The notes: generated by a model from the sequence alone, not told the origin. 64,000 nucleotides of DNA from Tillus elongatus (GCA_964006375.1 OZ023269.1:64290029-64354028); one strand, 5' to 3'. Positions 45,721-58,183 are shown, counted from the first letter of the stretch. Program-made: numbers and translations.

Positions 45721-47575
45721 AGCTGCTGGCAGCTACTGGCGTCTGGTGAACTCGCCCACTGTTTATTGCTTATGGAAATATACCCACGTTCCAACGAATT
45801 TTTTGCGCGTGCGTGTGCGTGGAACGATATTGTAAACACAATAGCTTTTGAGAGCTTTAAGCTCATAACTGAGTTTTTGCTGTATACAATTTTTGCAAAC
45901 GTAAAACAAAGTTATTAGAAAACCAGCCACGTAGGGTGCAAGATTTTTGTTTGTTTTATTTTACTTCTCGTGATTTTTGACAAAGCTACTCGTTTCAAAC
46001 TGGGCTCCACTTTTTATACATACATGTCTTACCCTCGATATTCTTTAATCAAATCTAAAGATGAAAAGCACTTGGTTGGCTTCAGAAATGTCAAAGTTTT
46101 GGTGTATTCGTTCTTCACTAAGCCAAACTATTTTTTAAAAACTCAGTCACATCAAAATGTTGGCCTTTGTTTTTAGAAACATCTTTCCTCATACCTAATT
46201 GCTGATCGACCAATTCTCAAGATAAAAAGATTTTAGAAATCTACTTCAAAGTATCAACTGCTTAGCCTTCAATCATTCTTTACTCAAGTCAAGTATTACA
46301 AAATGGTGGCCAGCATACCTATATACCGATTCTCTAAACATTATACCTTTCAAAAGACCTGTACAACTTCATTTTTGGCACATCCTTATGTTTCGAGATA
46401 CAAAAACAATTACATTAAATGACTTAAAGATCTTTTTTGTTCAATACATTTTAAAAACTTTTGGAAAAAGATCTTCGTTATTAAGGCGTAAGCGCAATAA
46501 AGGATAGGTTTTGCTTAAAAAACTCAACTCTAACCTGTCCTGTGAAAGTTTGCTTAACGTACGATTTTTAATATGACGCCCATTTATTTTAAAAAAAAGT
46601 AAATGAACACACCCACAAGAAAAAAAATGAAGTGGAACTTGATTTTAGTAAATTAGTAATATTGCTTAGAAACTCAAATAGATAATCACCATTTGGCAAC
46701 GTTGAATGCAACCCCCATTTACTACTTTTACTTTATATGATTTCTTTACATACAAAAAAACTGTTGCAATAAATTGTCATTTGCCGCTTATCTTTTTTGT
46801 AAAAATATATTTTACTTAAACTTCTTTCAAACGCTAATGCTTGTTATAATTATCTGTCTATGAATAATAATAATAGAGAAACTTTGTAACTCTATGAGAG
46901 ACTCTTTTATTATTATAATTTCCTGCGGTATAAATGTATACCGTATACATTTATACTGTAAAAATGTATACACGCTCGGCTCAGAAGATGATTGGATTGT
47001 GCTTCCATAAGGTATCGCTAGCATGGGTGTGATTTCGATGTGGCATGAAAGTGCTCTTGTGTGTTGAGTGTGTAATCAATTTTGTAAACACGATAACTGC
47101 CGAAAGCCTTTTTTGTGTGTGCTAGTCTCGAAACAAGCGTAAAATAAAGTGACCAGAAAACGAGTCAGATCGGGATAGCAGTAGATGCTTTGTTTTTTAA
47201 AATAAAAAGTCTCTGTTGTGAGTTGAAAAAAGTGTTTATAGGAACCCTTGAAATCTAGCATCTCTTGTGATTTTTGTCTAAGCCCACTCGATCATTTCAA
47301 AGTGGTGGCTGCTTTTAATAAAAGAGAAATTCTGCTATTATTATTCGATTAAATCTGAAAATATTCTTTTTAAGCGACTTCAAAAAAAGGAGACGGTTCT
47401 CAATTCGACTGTATTTTTTATGTGTGTTATCTCAGAACTTTTTTCTAGGTAAACCAATTTTGATCGTTCTTTTTTTATTTGAAAGCTGGTGTTTCTGATG
47501 TAGTCCCGTATAAATTTGATCAAGATCTGAGCAGTAGTTTTTGAGTTATCCTGGATGAAGTCAATTTTCTATTTT
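45721..47575. other. Unassigned, with a diverged direct repeat
   Basis: No gene recognised. About 45805-46010 and 47065-47310 share TTGTAAACAC, GTAAAATAAAG/GTAAAACAAAG, AGAAAAC and GTGATTTTTG followed by CTACTCG/CCACTCG in the same order. This points to an old duplication about 1.25 kb apart. An inverted TATAC-type word pair occurs near 46928-46970. Confidence 0.4.
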
Positions 47576-47928
47576 TTTTTCTTTTTTTTTTTTCTTTTAG
47601 CGTCGGTCTATTTCCGCGACTATGGCCAATCACTGGCGTCATGGAACAGTTTCACCTCACTATCCCGAAAATTTTGCCGAACCCCTGCCTTTCTGTAAGG
47701 AAGGTAGGGATCTTTAACGTGCCCACCATCGCATGGACACTGGACCGACGGCTATTTACGCTCCCTCCGAAGGGCGGAACGTGCAGACGTTCAACTTGCT
47801 CAAATACAAGGCTACAATGTAATGGTACAGCATGTACTGAAAAAGTGAAAGGGTAACCCTGGGAACCGAACCCGGTACCCCTCGGTTCAGAGGAACACAT
47901 CCTTACCACTGAACCACCAAGGCTCTAA
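47576..47928 (-). mobile_element. tRNA-derived SINE with A-rich tail
   Basis: On the minus strand the head reads like a tRNA: an A-box-like TGGTTCAGTGGTAAGG (47901-47916) and a B-box-like GGGTTCGGTTCCC (47861-47873). A body shared with 60853-61021 and 63340-63560 follows, containing the phrase CGCGACTATGGCCAATCAC in plus-strand view. The 3' end is A-rich (T-rich plus strand at 47571-47599). The head folds only loosely as a tRNA, so it is a SINE promoter and not a tRNA gene. Confidence 0.72.
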
Positions 47929-47934
47929 ATCTGA

Positions 47935-48388
47935 AGATAAATAGTGCTGCAAATTTAATCATAACTTCCACATAGGTGTGATCATTTATTCTCATGGAAT
48001 GAATTTAGGGTCCATGACTTAACTACAAAGAAAATATTTGGATTTCTGTACCCATAAACTTTTGAAACGTTATATAACTCGAGTTTTATTGAAAAAATGT
48101 TAATTTTCACCAAATCACCCCTTATTTGTTACCCAAAAACAATTCGAAGCGTTCCTTTGTCGGGTTCTAACTGGATACCAAATTTGAAGATGATATCTCA
48201 ATTCGTTCGAAGGCTATTACGCTTATCAACAGACAGACGTACATGCCGACAGACAGACAAAAACATGTTCGTTCCAGAATCAAGTTTCTATGTGTTTCGA
48301 GACTTTTTACGCCGGTTTAGCAACATAACAATATTACACCCCCACACAATCAACAAACACATTCAATTTCAGCACAGAATACCAGATG
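47935..48388 (-). repeat. M3 repeat (part B and start of A), inverted
   Basis: Inverse of the order at 19500-19980. It breaks at CAGAATACCAGATG, where a non-LTR copy is inserted. Confidence 0.8.
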
Positions 48389-49521
48389 TTTTTTTTTTGT
48401 TTTTTTCATTTCAACAACACACCACGAGGGCTTACGGCCTAAATACTATCGTACCGTGGGTGTCGACAAGGTGGAAAGAGGCAACTTGTTAATTCTGGAC
48501 TTTAAGGTTTGGAGGTTCGGGGGAGAAGGAAAAAATGTGCCGGCAAGGAATTCCACACCTTTAAAGTCCTCGGGACAAAAGAGCGGGCATAACAAGATAT
48601 TCTATGTCTGGTGACCTGGGCAGTAAAAGGGTGCATTCGCTCTATTCCCCTGGTAGATCTGTTGGGGGCAGCAGGTGGAGGAACTATGGAAGAAAGCTCA
48701 TCTGAGCAGTGCCCGTGCAGATATCTATAAAAGAGAGAGAGAGGTCACCAACGGCACGTCGGTGGGCAAGGGATGGCAGCTTTTTCCATCACAGAAATAG
48801 GCCTGTAGTTGCTAGGAAGCTCTTTGGATCCTTTATTGGAGAGGGGTTGTACTCGAGCAGTTATCCAGTTACTAGGATATGCCTCTATTGTAGGATGTCT
48901 GAAACAGACGAGTCAGGACAGGAGCAAGTTCTGGTGAGCATTTTTTGAGAACAATTGCTGGGATCTCGTCAAGGTAAGACGCTTTCCTGGTATTAAGAGA
49001 AGAGGGCATCTTTCGTACCTTTTTAGTTTTGAAAATGATATCCGTCATTTTATGCGCGACATTGGGGACTGTTGGTGGTTGAACATTTGGAGGTGGGTTG
49101 AGAGTAGAATTGCTGGCGAACAACGAGGCAAAAAGTTTAGCCTTGCCCAGGGCGGTAGAAACAATTTCATCCCCTGTGACAAGAGGTGGGAACGTGCTCT
49201 TGCAGAAATTATTCCCAATAGATTTAGCAAGAGTCCAGAAGGGTTTGCTGCCGCTGGAGCTTAAGAGGACTTTGTTTTTGATGTGGTTCTTAAACGAGTT
49301 TTTTACCTCAGAAAGAATGCGGACATAGCGGTTTCTTGCGTCGTTAAATGCTTGACGGTTTTCTTGACTGGGATTGTGTAGAAGCGTTTTGTGAGCTTTA
49401 ACCTTTTCAAGTCTGGCCTTGTCACAGGATTTAGAGAACCAGGGCTTTTGAGTGGCTGCAGAGGTTTTCTGTGTATGTGGAATAAATAATTCCATGCCAG
49501 CTTGGATAATTTCGGTGACGT
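48389..49521 (-). mobile_element. nonLTR-1b: internally deleted copy inserted in M3
   Basis: Minus-strand copy of the 7745-9835 element with an A-rich tail (T run 48389-48407). It lacks about 955 bp of RT sequence, joining the equivalents of 8146 and about 9103 at 48780-48790. It extends further 5' than copy 1a, to about 49521. M3 sequence on either side is continuous except for about 22 missing bases. Confidence 0.88.
48872..49495 (-). pseudogene. ORF2 fragment of nonLTR-1b
   Basis: 207 codons cover the linker between endonuclease and RT (PWFSKSCDKARLEKVKAHK, FWTLAKSIGNNFCKSTFPPL) and the beginning of the RT domain (ARKASYLDEIPAIVLKK-like). The catalytic RT motifs are lost in the deletion. 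Its 5' part gives the correct frame that copy 1a has lost. Confidence 0.82.
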
Positions 49522-49726
49522 TAATAAATAAACCCTAAAACGTTATATTACTCGAGTTTTAACGAAAAAATGTCAGGTTTCACCAAATCACCACCATTTG
49601 GATACTTTTTACGACGTTTAAGCGAAAAAAAATTTTGAAATTTTTGTTGCCGGTGCGATACTTGCACACGTTGTGATGATGTGGAGATAAAATCGTGTTG
49701 CAAATAGAATCATAACTTCCACATAG
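49522..49726 (-). repeat. M3 repeat continuation
   Basis: Continues the M3 copy that was broken at 48388. It ends AACTTCCACATAG (49714-49726), the target duplication of the I-like element. Confidence 0.78.
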
Positions 49727-49808
49727 ATTCGGTGTCCGTACGTTGAAGTGGAAACACGTCTTTCGAGTACAGGCTGTAGATACAAAATACAGTGAACTAT
49801 AAATCGCA

Positions 49809-51326
49809 ATGGCTGAAAGACCCGAGCCCCCCGATAAAGTGGGAACGGGGGACAGGAGTCAAACAGAAGACGACGAGGCAATGATCATGGATGATGCAAG
49901 GTATTACGAACAGGAACAATGCATAGATGGAAGATATAAATATAAACAATGCAAGAAATGGAAAGGAGAAGGTGACGAGAAATTTAAGGTAACTGGGGTA
50001 GGTAGTAAAAAAACCATTAAAATAACAATTTCAAAAGCAGCACTTGAAAGTATGAAGAAAAATAATGTAAGTAAACCAATTAATTCTTCTCATATTATAA
50101 GTCAAAATATAGAATCCAATTTAGTTAATTTAAAAGTGTGGAATTATCGATAAAGATAAGCAAACAAAAAAGGACGTAAACACAGAGAATATTCCCGTAA
50201 ATTTTAATGATTCTTTATTAATATATGAAGAACAGAAAGGGAGAGAAAACATTAATGTAAATAAGCAAATTATAACTTATAATAAGTTTAATAAGGGACC
50301 ATTTTTTGTGTTTTTACAATCTAACGATAAAAAAATATAGGAAATGCTCATAAAATAACAACCATACGATTTATTAATAGAATATTACCTGAAATTAGTG
50401 ATCATATTTTAAGTATTGTAAGTACGAGTAGAGACAGAATTAAAATACAGTTCGACTCTCCCGAAAGCGCTAATAAATTAGTAACTTGCAAAGAAATTGA
50501 AGAAAAAGGGTCCACAATATTTATACCGTGATATCTAACAATTGACAGGGTGCTTTAAGATCAGTCGACAAGGAAATTTCAGAACAGGAATTAAGAGAAA
50601 TCATTAAAGCAATAACGGGTGACAATTTTGAAATTGAAAGTGTTAAACGACTTAACCACAGAGTAGAGGACGCGGGAACAATAAAATATGTCCCCACGTT
50701 TTCGGCACTCGTTAACTTTAGGGGTAATAATCTGCCTAGTAGGGTCTGTATAGAAAAAATTATGTATGAAGTGAAGCCATACGTAAAGCGTGTGGTCCAG
50801 TGTCTCAAATGTCTACGTTACAATCATATCAGTAGTCAGTGTAGGGGTAAGGAAAGATGCAAGAAATGCGGCGGTAGTCATGAAAATACAAATTGTGACA
50901 ACAGTTCTACGCCAACCTCTGTGCTTTGCGAAGGAACACACATGACAACAGACAGAGAAGCCTGTCCTGAATACACAAAACAAAAAAAGATCAAACAATT
51001 AATGGCTGTCGAAAATATACCATATCGTGAAGCATTTAATAAATATAAAAATAGCTATTCCACAGTACTAAAAAATCCTTCAAATGAAAAAAATCGAGAA
51101 TAGGCATACCAATAGCGAAACACAAATCAGACAAACTGACCAAATACAAAAAAGGACACACTTGAAACAAATCGATTTAAGTAACAAACCCAAATTCAAT
51201 ACACCAAGATTAAATTGGCCAAATTCACCCCTCTCCCCTATAAATAACTCCTACCCTCCTTCTTATAGTAGTTATTTTAAAGATCCGAATAATGACTTTG
51301 TAGAGGCAATATGTGAAAAAATATGA
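49809..51326 (+). pseudogene. nonLTR-2 ORF1 (Gag-like, zinc knuckles), broken
   Basis: The ATG at 49809 starts MAERPEPPDK and stays open to 50153. Further pieces follow in other frames, including 50762-51103 with a run of zinc-knuckle-like motifs (CLKCLRYNHISSQC, CKKCGGSHENTNC, then a third modified one with CEGTH). A proline-rich C-terminal piece occupies 51084-51326. ORF1 proteins of this type bind the element RNA. Several frameshifts and stops (for example at 50151-50153 and near 50530) disable it. Confidence 0.8.
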
Positions 51327-51411
51327 AAGGCGCTTTCAGATATGTTAAATATTACAAATAAAATTAACAATGATGACCATAGAGCGACAACACGCCAACT
51401 TTTAGATCTTA

Positions 51412-54400
51412 ATGGCTAACAAAATAAAATTGTTGCAATGGAATTGTAGATCAATTATCAGTAATAAGGGGATGCTAGAGAGATACTTATTTGAAAACGA
51501 TGTAAACATAGCTCTACTCAGTGAAACATGGCTAAACAAAAAAAAAAACAGGTACGTTTTAGCGGATTTAGGATAGAGAGAAAAGACAGGGATGATGGAT
51601 ACGGGGGTGTGGCGATACTAATCGATACAAAATTAAATTATCAACGTTTAAATTTAAACATTAATATCAGTAACTTCATGTACACCGCGATAACGCTTTT
51701 TTCGGAAAACAAAGAAAAAATAAATATCGTTTCAGTTTATATAACACCAGGTATAGCGGTTTACAGTCATCAATAGAACATTTTTAAAAATAATATTCCT
51801 AAACCGTTTATAGGTGGGGGGGGGGGGGGGTAAATGCTCATAATTTGGCTTGGGGATGCAGTAACACCAATGTTCAGGGTAATAATTTGTTAATTTCTTT
51901 AGAGGACTGTCATATAAATTTTTTGAACGATAGTAATTCAACGTTGTTACTTAGACCAGATAGTAGTGCCAGATCTGACGATTTCCACTCCGAATATAGG
52001 TCACAGACTCGACTGGAAAGTAGAAGATACAACCTTGGGATCTGATCACTTCGTGGTAGCATATGAGCTCACGGTAATAACTGGAGGGCAAAATAATGTA
52101 ATTATAGACAGGAGCGCCGAGGAAGAGGCATGGAATATGGCGCAGGCAGCTTGGGAGCTCTTTTCGGATACCATTAATAATAAGATTGCTCACGAAAATA
52201 TTACATATAATGAATTTTTAATAAATGTGTCGTTTGCAGCAGATATGGCAATTCCTAAAAAGAAAAGATATCTCAATCTGTCATTTAATAAATGCTGGTA
52301 GAACGAATATTGTAAAAGGGCAATCGATAAACAAAGACTAGCACTGAAGCAATTGAAAACAAGGCCAACTACAGAAAACTTCATCAGCTACAAGAGAGAA
52401 GTGGCCTTAACTAAAATAGTTATATTAGATAGCAAGCGTAAGAGCTGGAAAAACTATTTCAACAGTCTTAACAAAAACACCCCGATTAAAGAAATATGGG
52501 GAAAAATTAAAAGGATAAACAATACTGACATGCAAATATAATCCAATTATGGAAACCAATAACCTGGACAAAATAATAGACAACTTGGTTTCCATGCAAG
52601 CAAACGAAAAAATTGAGTTCAACGAAGCAAACGTGCAACATGCATTGACGGAAGAATTTTCGTTACTGGAATTTGAGATTGTAGTTAAAAACAAAAACAG
52701 CACAGCCCTGGGGCGGACAAGGTTTACTACATAATGTTAGAAAAACTTCTAGAGCGAGTTAAATGCATCCTACTCAAGGTCATTAATAATATATGGAATT
52801 CTGAACATATACCAAAAGACTGGAAGGCCTATATAACAGCAATCTTTCTGAAACCGAATCAAGACAGTCAAAATACAAAATCCTACAGAGTAATTATGCT
52901 TGCTTCATGCATATTCAAAACATTAGAACGTATGATTAAAAATCGTTTGGAACCATGGTTAGAAAAGAACCATAAACTCTCAAATTCGCAGTTTGGTTTC
53001 AGGAAGCATTGCTCCACATTAGAAAATATTTCCCACCTTGTAACAGACACATATATTTCCTTTTCAAATGGGAAATCAACAGTGGCAATTTTCACAGATT
53101 TTGAAAGCGCTTACGACAAAGTCAACCTAAAAATTCTTTACAAGAAAATGTCATCACTCGGTATACCAGAAAATTTCTCAAGAAATGTGGTTAAATTGTA
53201 CCAATACCGAGTTATTTTGATCAGAGTTAATGAAAATATAGTAACTAGTAGATGTACGAGCCAAGGAATTCCGCAAGGAGGAATCCTCTCTTCTCTCCTT
53301 TTTCTTGTGTACACAGGCGACCTAAATCAAAAACTAACTGAAGTGAATATTTTTCAATTCGCCGACGATATATGCATATATGTAAACAACTGTGACATCG
53401 GACAAGGCATCAACATACTCAAGAAAACATTTAAAGAGTTTCAAACATGGTCGCAAGAAAACGGCATGGAAATATCTGCAGCGTAGACTAAAATTTGCAC
53501 GTTCACCAGAAAAAGACAAACAGAAATCAACTGTGTTACTCTAAAAGATATAGTTTATCCAGTAGAAAAAACAATTAAATATTTTGGTGTCCTGCTAGAT
53601 AGTAAACTACTATCGAAAGAACACATAGAATATGTGACCACTAAAGCAGATAAAGCTTTAAACGTATTGAGAATGGTAAGTTACACCAACTGGGGTGTGG
53701 ATGCAGAAACTAGTTTGCTAATATACAAAAGCTATGTTAGATCTGTGGTAGAATATGAGGCAGTTTTTTACGGTCAGGTCGGCAAAACACACATCAATAA
53801 AATTTATGTTATTCAAAATAAATGCATTAGGCTGTGTCTGAGGGCTCTTAGAAGCACATCGATTCACATCTTGCTCGTAGAAGCAATGGAAATGCCTCTT
53901 TCTATAAGACGGAGAATGCTAGCGTCAAGATTTTTAATAAAAGTGTTTGCCAAGAATAGCAGTATATGCAATAAATTACATTTACTCTTTACGCTGGATT
54001 TGTCAAGCCAATTTTGGTCGAAAAAGAGAACTCCAGTATTAATTGATTCGTATGAAGAAAACTATAGCAATAAACAGAACATGACTACAAAATCTATAAA
54101 TCCTATGTTCGAAATAGATTGGCAAAACTTAAAAGAGATTAAGGTAAAATACATGGTCGACTATTCCAAATTCCCACTTCAGATTAGAAATAATATGCTA
54201 CAAGCGGATTTAAAAGACATTTACCCAAATAACTATCAAATTTATACAGATGGTTCGGAAGCAGATAATTTAACAGGCTGTGTGTATTACGATCCGCAAA
54301 CAAATTTCAACAATATAATAAAACTAAAACCAGACATGTCAACAATACGGCAGAAGGAATAGCAATGTTAGAGGCCCTTAAATATATGTCTAGCTTGCCA

Positions 54401-55095
54401 AAACAAAACTTTGTTATTATATCCGATAACAAAAGCATTATTCAAGCCACAGAAAACTTAGTACTCTATAAAAAATACCCAAACTATATAATTGTAGAGG
54501 TCGCGAAACAACTACAAAATCTTTACAATATAGGTATAAGCGTTGTGCTAGTTTGAGTAAAAGGACACTGTGGATTAGTTGGGAACGACCAAGCAGACAA
54601 AATGGCAAAACGGACCACTGTACATGGCCAAGAAACTCAGCTATTAACATGCCAAGACCGAATAGTTTTATCCAATAGGAAATATAGGGAAACCCGGGAA
54701 AATGAATACAGGAACAACAACAAAGGAAAAGCATATATGGCACTGCAAGAACATATACCTCACAAGCCATGGTTTTATGATTGTCCTTATAAAAATTATA
54801 AAATTGTTAAAACTATTGTAGATTGTGCTTTAACCACGCTTTAACCCCAGAATATTTATTTAAAATTAACTTAAGGGAAAACCCGAATTGTGATTGTGGA
54901 GAGTTGGGTGACTTGGAACATATAATCTTGAATTGCCCTCTTAAACAAACGGAAATAAATACATTCATGGACAAAATATATAAAGATTATTGTATCGAAA
55001 AGCCACTCAACTTGGCACAAATTTTAAGGGCCCAAAATGTGGAACTATTATACGCATTATTTTTATATTTAGCTAAATCACAAACAAAAATTTAA
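51412..55095 (+). pseudogene. nonLTR-2 ORF2 (endonuclease, RT, RNase H), broken
   Basis: The ATG at 51412 begins an APE-type endonuclease (LLQWNCRSIISNKG, LLSETWL). The frame is lost at an A run (51537-51549), with endonuclease pieces continuing to about 52070 (LGSDHFVV). RT is best seen at 52734-53486: FTDFESAYDKVN, QGIPQGGILSSLLF and FQFADDI. A TAG at 53484-53486 interrupts it, and the thumb continues at 53634-54362 (YFGVLLDSKL upstream). RNase H has YTDGSEAD, SDNKSIIQAT and KGHCGLVGNDQAD (about 54240-54600). A C-terminal CXC...H...C knuckle (CDCGELGDLEHIILNC) is near 54885-54940. A 15-base G run at 51816-51830 adds to the damage. Confidence 0.87.
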
Positions 55096-55149
55096 AAATA
55101 AATATTAACCTTATGTAATTTACACCAATTCTAATAAATTTATTATTTT

Positions 55150-56568
55150 GAACAGAATTAAATCTGAAATTAAACAGACTCGTTTCATTGCTATTGTTCT
55201 AGATGAAACAATCGATGTAACTAATTTAAGTCAACTATCTGTAGTAATAGGCTACGTAAAAATTGATGGGAGTGTACAAGAAAGATTTTAGGCTTTAAAA
55301 ATGTGACAGAAGATCGTACCGCAAACGCTCTATATAAAATTGTGCTTAATATTATGAAAGATATTGAGGAGGCTGATAATAAATTAAGTGCCCAAATCTA
55401 TGATGGGGCTGCTGTTATGGCCGGACGTTTAGGAGGTCTTCAAGTTAAAGTGAGGGAAACGTTCTCCATTGCTCTATTTGTACACTGTTGTGCTCATAAA
55501 TTAAATATAATTTTATCCCAATCTATAAATCATATTAAAGAATGTAAAGTGTTAAATGGCTGCTTTTTTTCCAAATCTACGAAGCGCACACAAGCCTTAG
55601 ACCCAATTGTTAAAAAACGTTTACCCAAAGGAGCTGCAACCCGATGGAACTACAACGGCAGGGTTGTGTTAACTGTATTTGAACACCGTGAATCGTTGAT
55701 TGAACTTTTTGAAAACATCATGGAAAATAGCAAAATTGGGACGCAGAAACAATAAATAGTTCTAGAGGATTTTTGGATGGTTTGAAAGGAGACTTTAATT
55801 TTAATTTTTTACTTAATATATTTTCGGAAATATTTCCGTTTTCAGATAATGTATTTAACATATTGCAATGTAAAATAAATGACATTGGTTTTTGCCTGAA
55901 AAAAATTAGTGAATTTAAATCCATTATATTTAAAAAAAGGAATGAATTTGATAAGTTCTGGGAAAAAAGAATTGAATTAGGAGAAGTGGAGCCACGAAGA
56001 AAGCGTCTGCGCAATGATAATGTGGCAGACCTTCAAACTTCTTACCGCCGCCTTTTCTACGAAATTATAGATCAAATTCAGCAGCAAATTAACTGCAGAT
56101 TTGATCATCTCAGTGACCTGAAATTTCTTGAATTGTGTAATTTTGGAGGATTGAATGGGATACCTTTCCCAGAAGATTCATTCAAATCATTATTTAACCA
56201 CTATGGACATTATTTTGACAAAGCCTTATTACGATCAAAACTTGCAAAAAAAAACTTACGCTAGTTAACTTTTAACTTTCTTAAAACAATCAAAATTGAA
56301 AAATGCATATTCTGAAGTGTTCAAATTATGTGAATTAGCATTAACAAGTTCTGCTACTAGTGCGTCTGTAGAACGAAATTTGTCTACATTGAAACGTATC
56401 AAGAGTTTTGTTAGAAATTCAACAGGACAGGAAAGACTTTCCCATATTTCAGTTATGTCAATTGAAAATAAACTCGTCCAGGAAATGTCCCAGAATCCAC
56501 AGTTACATGACGACATTATTAACGAATTTTCCAAAAACAACAGAAGAATTGAGTTACACTATAAATAG
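55150..56568 (+). pseudogene. hAT transposase fragment (DUF4371/ZMYM-like group)
   Basis: The coding sequence starts inside the catalytic region with IAIVLDETIDVT. It continues through 55303-55755 (DGAAVMAGRLGGLQ, FVHCCAHKLN), 55773-56264 (RRRFYEII-like helix region) and ends with the dimerisation domain at 56296-56568 (SATSASVERNLSTLKRI, STGQERLSHISVMSIE). A stop near 55290 and frame changes near 55755 and 56264 break it. The N-terminal half is missing. It lies between the nonLTR-2 ORF2 end and the nonLTR-2 A tail. Confidence 0.85.
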
Positions 56569-56598
56569 GTAAGTTTCTGGGAATTGCTTCCCTTATTT

Positions 56599-56620
56599 CA
56601 AATGTCACCGCACGCCCCTG
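56599..56620 (+). repeat. Right terminal inverted repeat of the hAT fragment
   Basis: The sequence ends CACCGCACGCCCCTG. Its inverse CAGGGGCGTGCGG resembles hAT ends and is close in style to the CAGTGGCG ends of hAT-1 and hAT-2. The left end is not present. Confidence 0.6.
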
Positions 56621-56917
56621 TTAGTGGCCTACCTGTGTTTGTCATAAAGTTGCTCTGAACGGCCCCAGCAGCATGAAGATCTATGTCCCAGTCTACATCC
56701 CATTAGTATTAAATAATTAGTCATAGGAAAACACGCAAAAATTAATAATTAGATGAAATGTAAACAGGGGGTGATCAGATTCTGGGATTATTAATAGATA
56801 TCTATCAGAGACAGTCTAGTTGCGATCTGGTGCTACATGTTTATATAGGAATATAAGAAGAGAAAACTAGGCGAATGGACACTGCATCCGAAGCCAATAA
56901 ATCCGATACAAAAAAAA
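56621..56917. other. Sequence between hAT end and nonLTR-2 A tail
   Basis: No gene seen. It would be either the displaced 3' UTR of nonLTR-2 or further transduced flank. Confidence 0.4.
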
Positions 56918-57362
56918 AACTTCCACATAGCTGCGATAATTTATTCTCTTCAGAAAAACATTCTCATGGAATGAATTTGGGGCCCATGACCTCACAGCAA
57001 AGAAAATATTTGTATTCTGTACCCATAAACTTTCGAAACTTTATATCACTCGAGTTTTATTGAAAAAATGCCAATTATCACCAAATCACTCCTTATTTAT
57101 CCCCTACCCCCTGAAGCGATTTTAGCGAAAAACAATTCGAAGCGTTCCCTTGTCAGATGCTAACTGTGCAACACATTTGAAGATGATATCTGAATTCATT
57201 CGAAAGTTATTGCACCTATTAACAGACAGAGGTACATGCCGACAGACCGACCAACAGACAAAAAAAATTCGTTCCAGAATAAAGTTTTCTGTGTTTTGAG
57301 ACGTTTACGCCGTTTTAGCAAAAAAAAATTTCGAAATTTTTGTCAACAACATTTAGCAACAG
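56918..57362 (-). repeat. M3 repeat part B, continuation after nonLTR-2
   Basis: Resumes exactly at the target duplication and matches 47960-48300 in order, including CAGACCGACCAACAGAC near 57242. Confidence 0.8.
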
Positions 57363-57652
57363 CAACGAGAATGGGGGTGAAGAAGTGGAAGAAAACCTAT
57401 AATGAAGATACAAGAACCAGCGATACCGGATTTCCCTTGAAAATCCGGAAAGAACCATAACTTCGTTCATTAAATGGGGGAGGAGATAAATGGAGCAACA
57501 TTAAGATACAAAGTTGCAGTCCCAGTATGCAGACATCCGAGTTAGCAGGATCAAAAGACACCTTGGGAAACGGCGCAGTAAAGTGTGGGAAGCTGTGTCA
57601 GCATAATGGAAGTCACCTTTAAGAACAATAGTGCTACGCCCTAGGTGACACG
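57363..57652. other. Unassigned spacer
   Basis: Nothing recognised. Confidence 0.35.
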
Positions 57653-57865
57653 TTATAAATGGGCCAGGGCTAACAATTTACTAAATTGGTAGTTGGTTGT
57701 ATACATTCTCTATTTTTTAACATTCTGTGTTATTTGGAGCTGCCGTGACAACATACTACTTGGTTCCGCAAGGGGGTGGCGACACGTGCTACGTGTCTTG
57801 TATCTCACTTAATGTTGGAAGGCTGGCTACCATAGCGGTAGTACTTTATATGTGTTTTTTCGCTG

Positions 57866-57925
57866 CAATTAGTATGCCGTACTGACGAGCTCTAATAGAG
57901 CGAAACCGGTCTACAGTTCTAATTG
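57866..57925 (+). ncRNA. Type I hammerhead ribozyme, RZ-2 unit 1
   Basis: CAATTAG/CTAATTG distal stem I, CCGTA/TACAG proximal stem I (one mismatch), CTGACGA core at 57882-57888, stem II GCTCT/AGAGC with loop AAT, GAAA, ACCGGT stem III. Predicted cleavage after GTC at 57911. Confidence 0.82.
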
Positions 57926-58183
57926 TGGTGAGAACGCGTCTAGTCTTACTTACTTTGTCTCTATATCAGGGTAGAAATGGGCCAGGGCTAACAATTTACT
58001 AAGTTGTTAGTTGGTTGTATACAGTCTCTATTTTTTAACATTCTGTGTTATTTGGAGCTGCCGTGACAACATACTACTTGGTTCCGCAACGAGGTGGCGG
58101 CACGTGCTTCGTGTCTTACATCTCACTGAATGTTAGAAGGCTGGCTACGATAGCTGTATTACTTTATAGGTGTATTTTTGCTG

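Larger units (their letters stand above)
49727..56917 (+). mobile_element. nonLTR-2: I-like non-LTR element, 7.2 kb, with target duplication
   Basis: M3 sequence stops at 49726 and resumes at 56918. The 13-bp word AACTTCCACATAG is present on both sides (49714-49726 and 56918-56930), and an A run (56910-56919) precedes the right copy, as in target-primed insertion. Inside are ORF1 with zinc knuckles, ORF2 with endonuclease, RT and RNase H, then a hAT transposase fragment (55150-56620) and about 290 bp more. RNase H after RT suggests the I/Loa/Ingi group. Confidence 0.8.

Noticed and set aside
47854..47926. tRNA gene on the minus strand
   Set aside because: tRNA-like head joined to a repeated body and an A-rich tail; better explained as a SINE.
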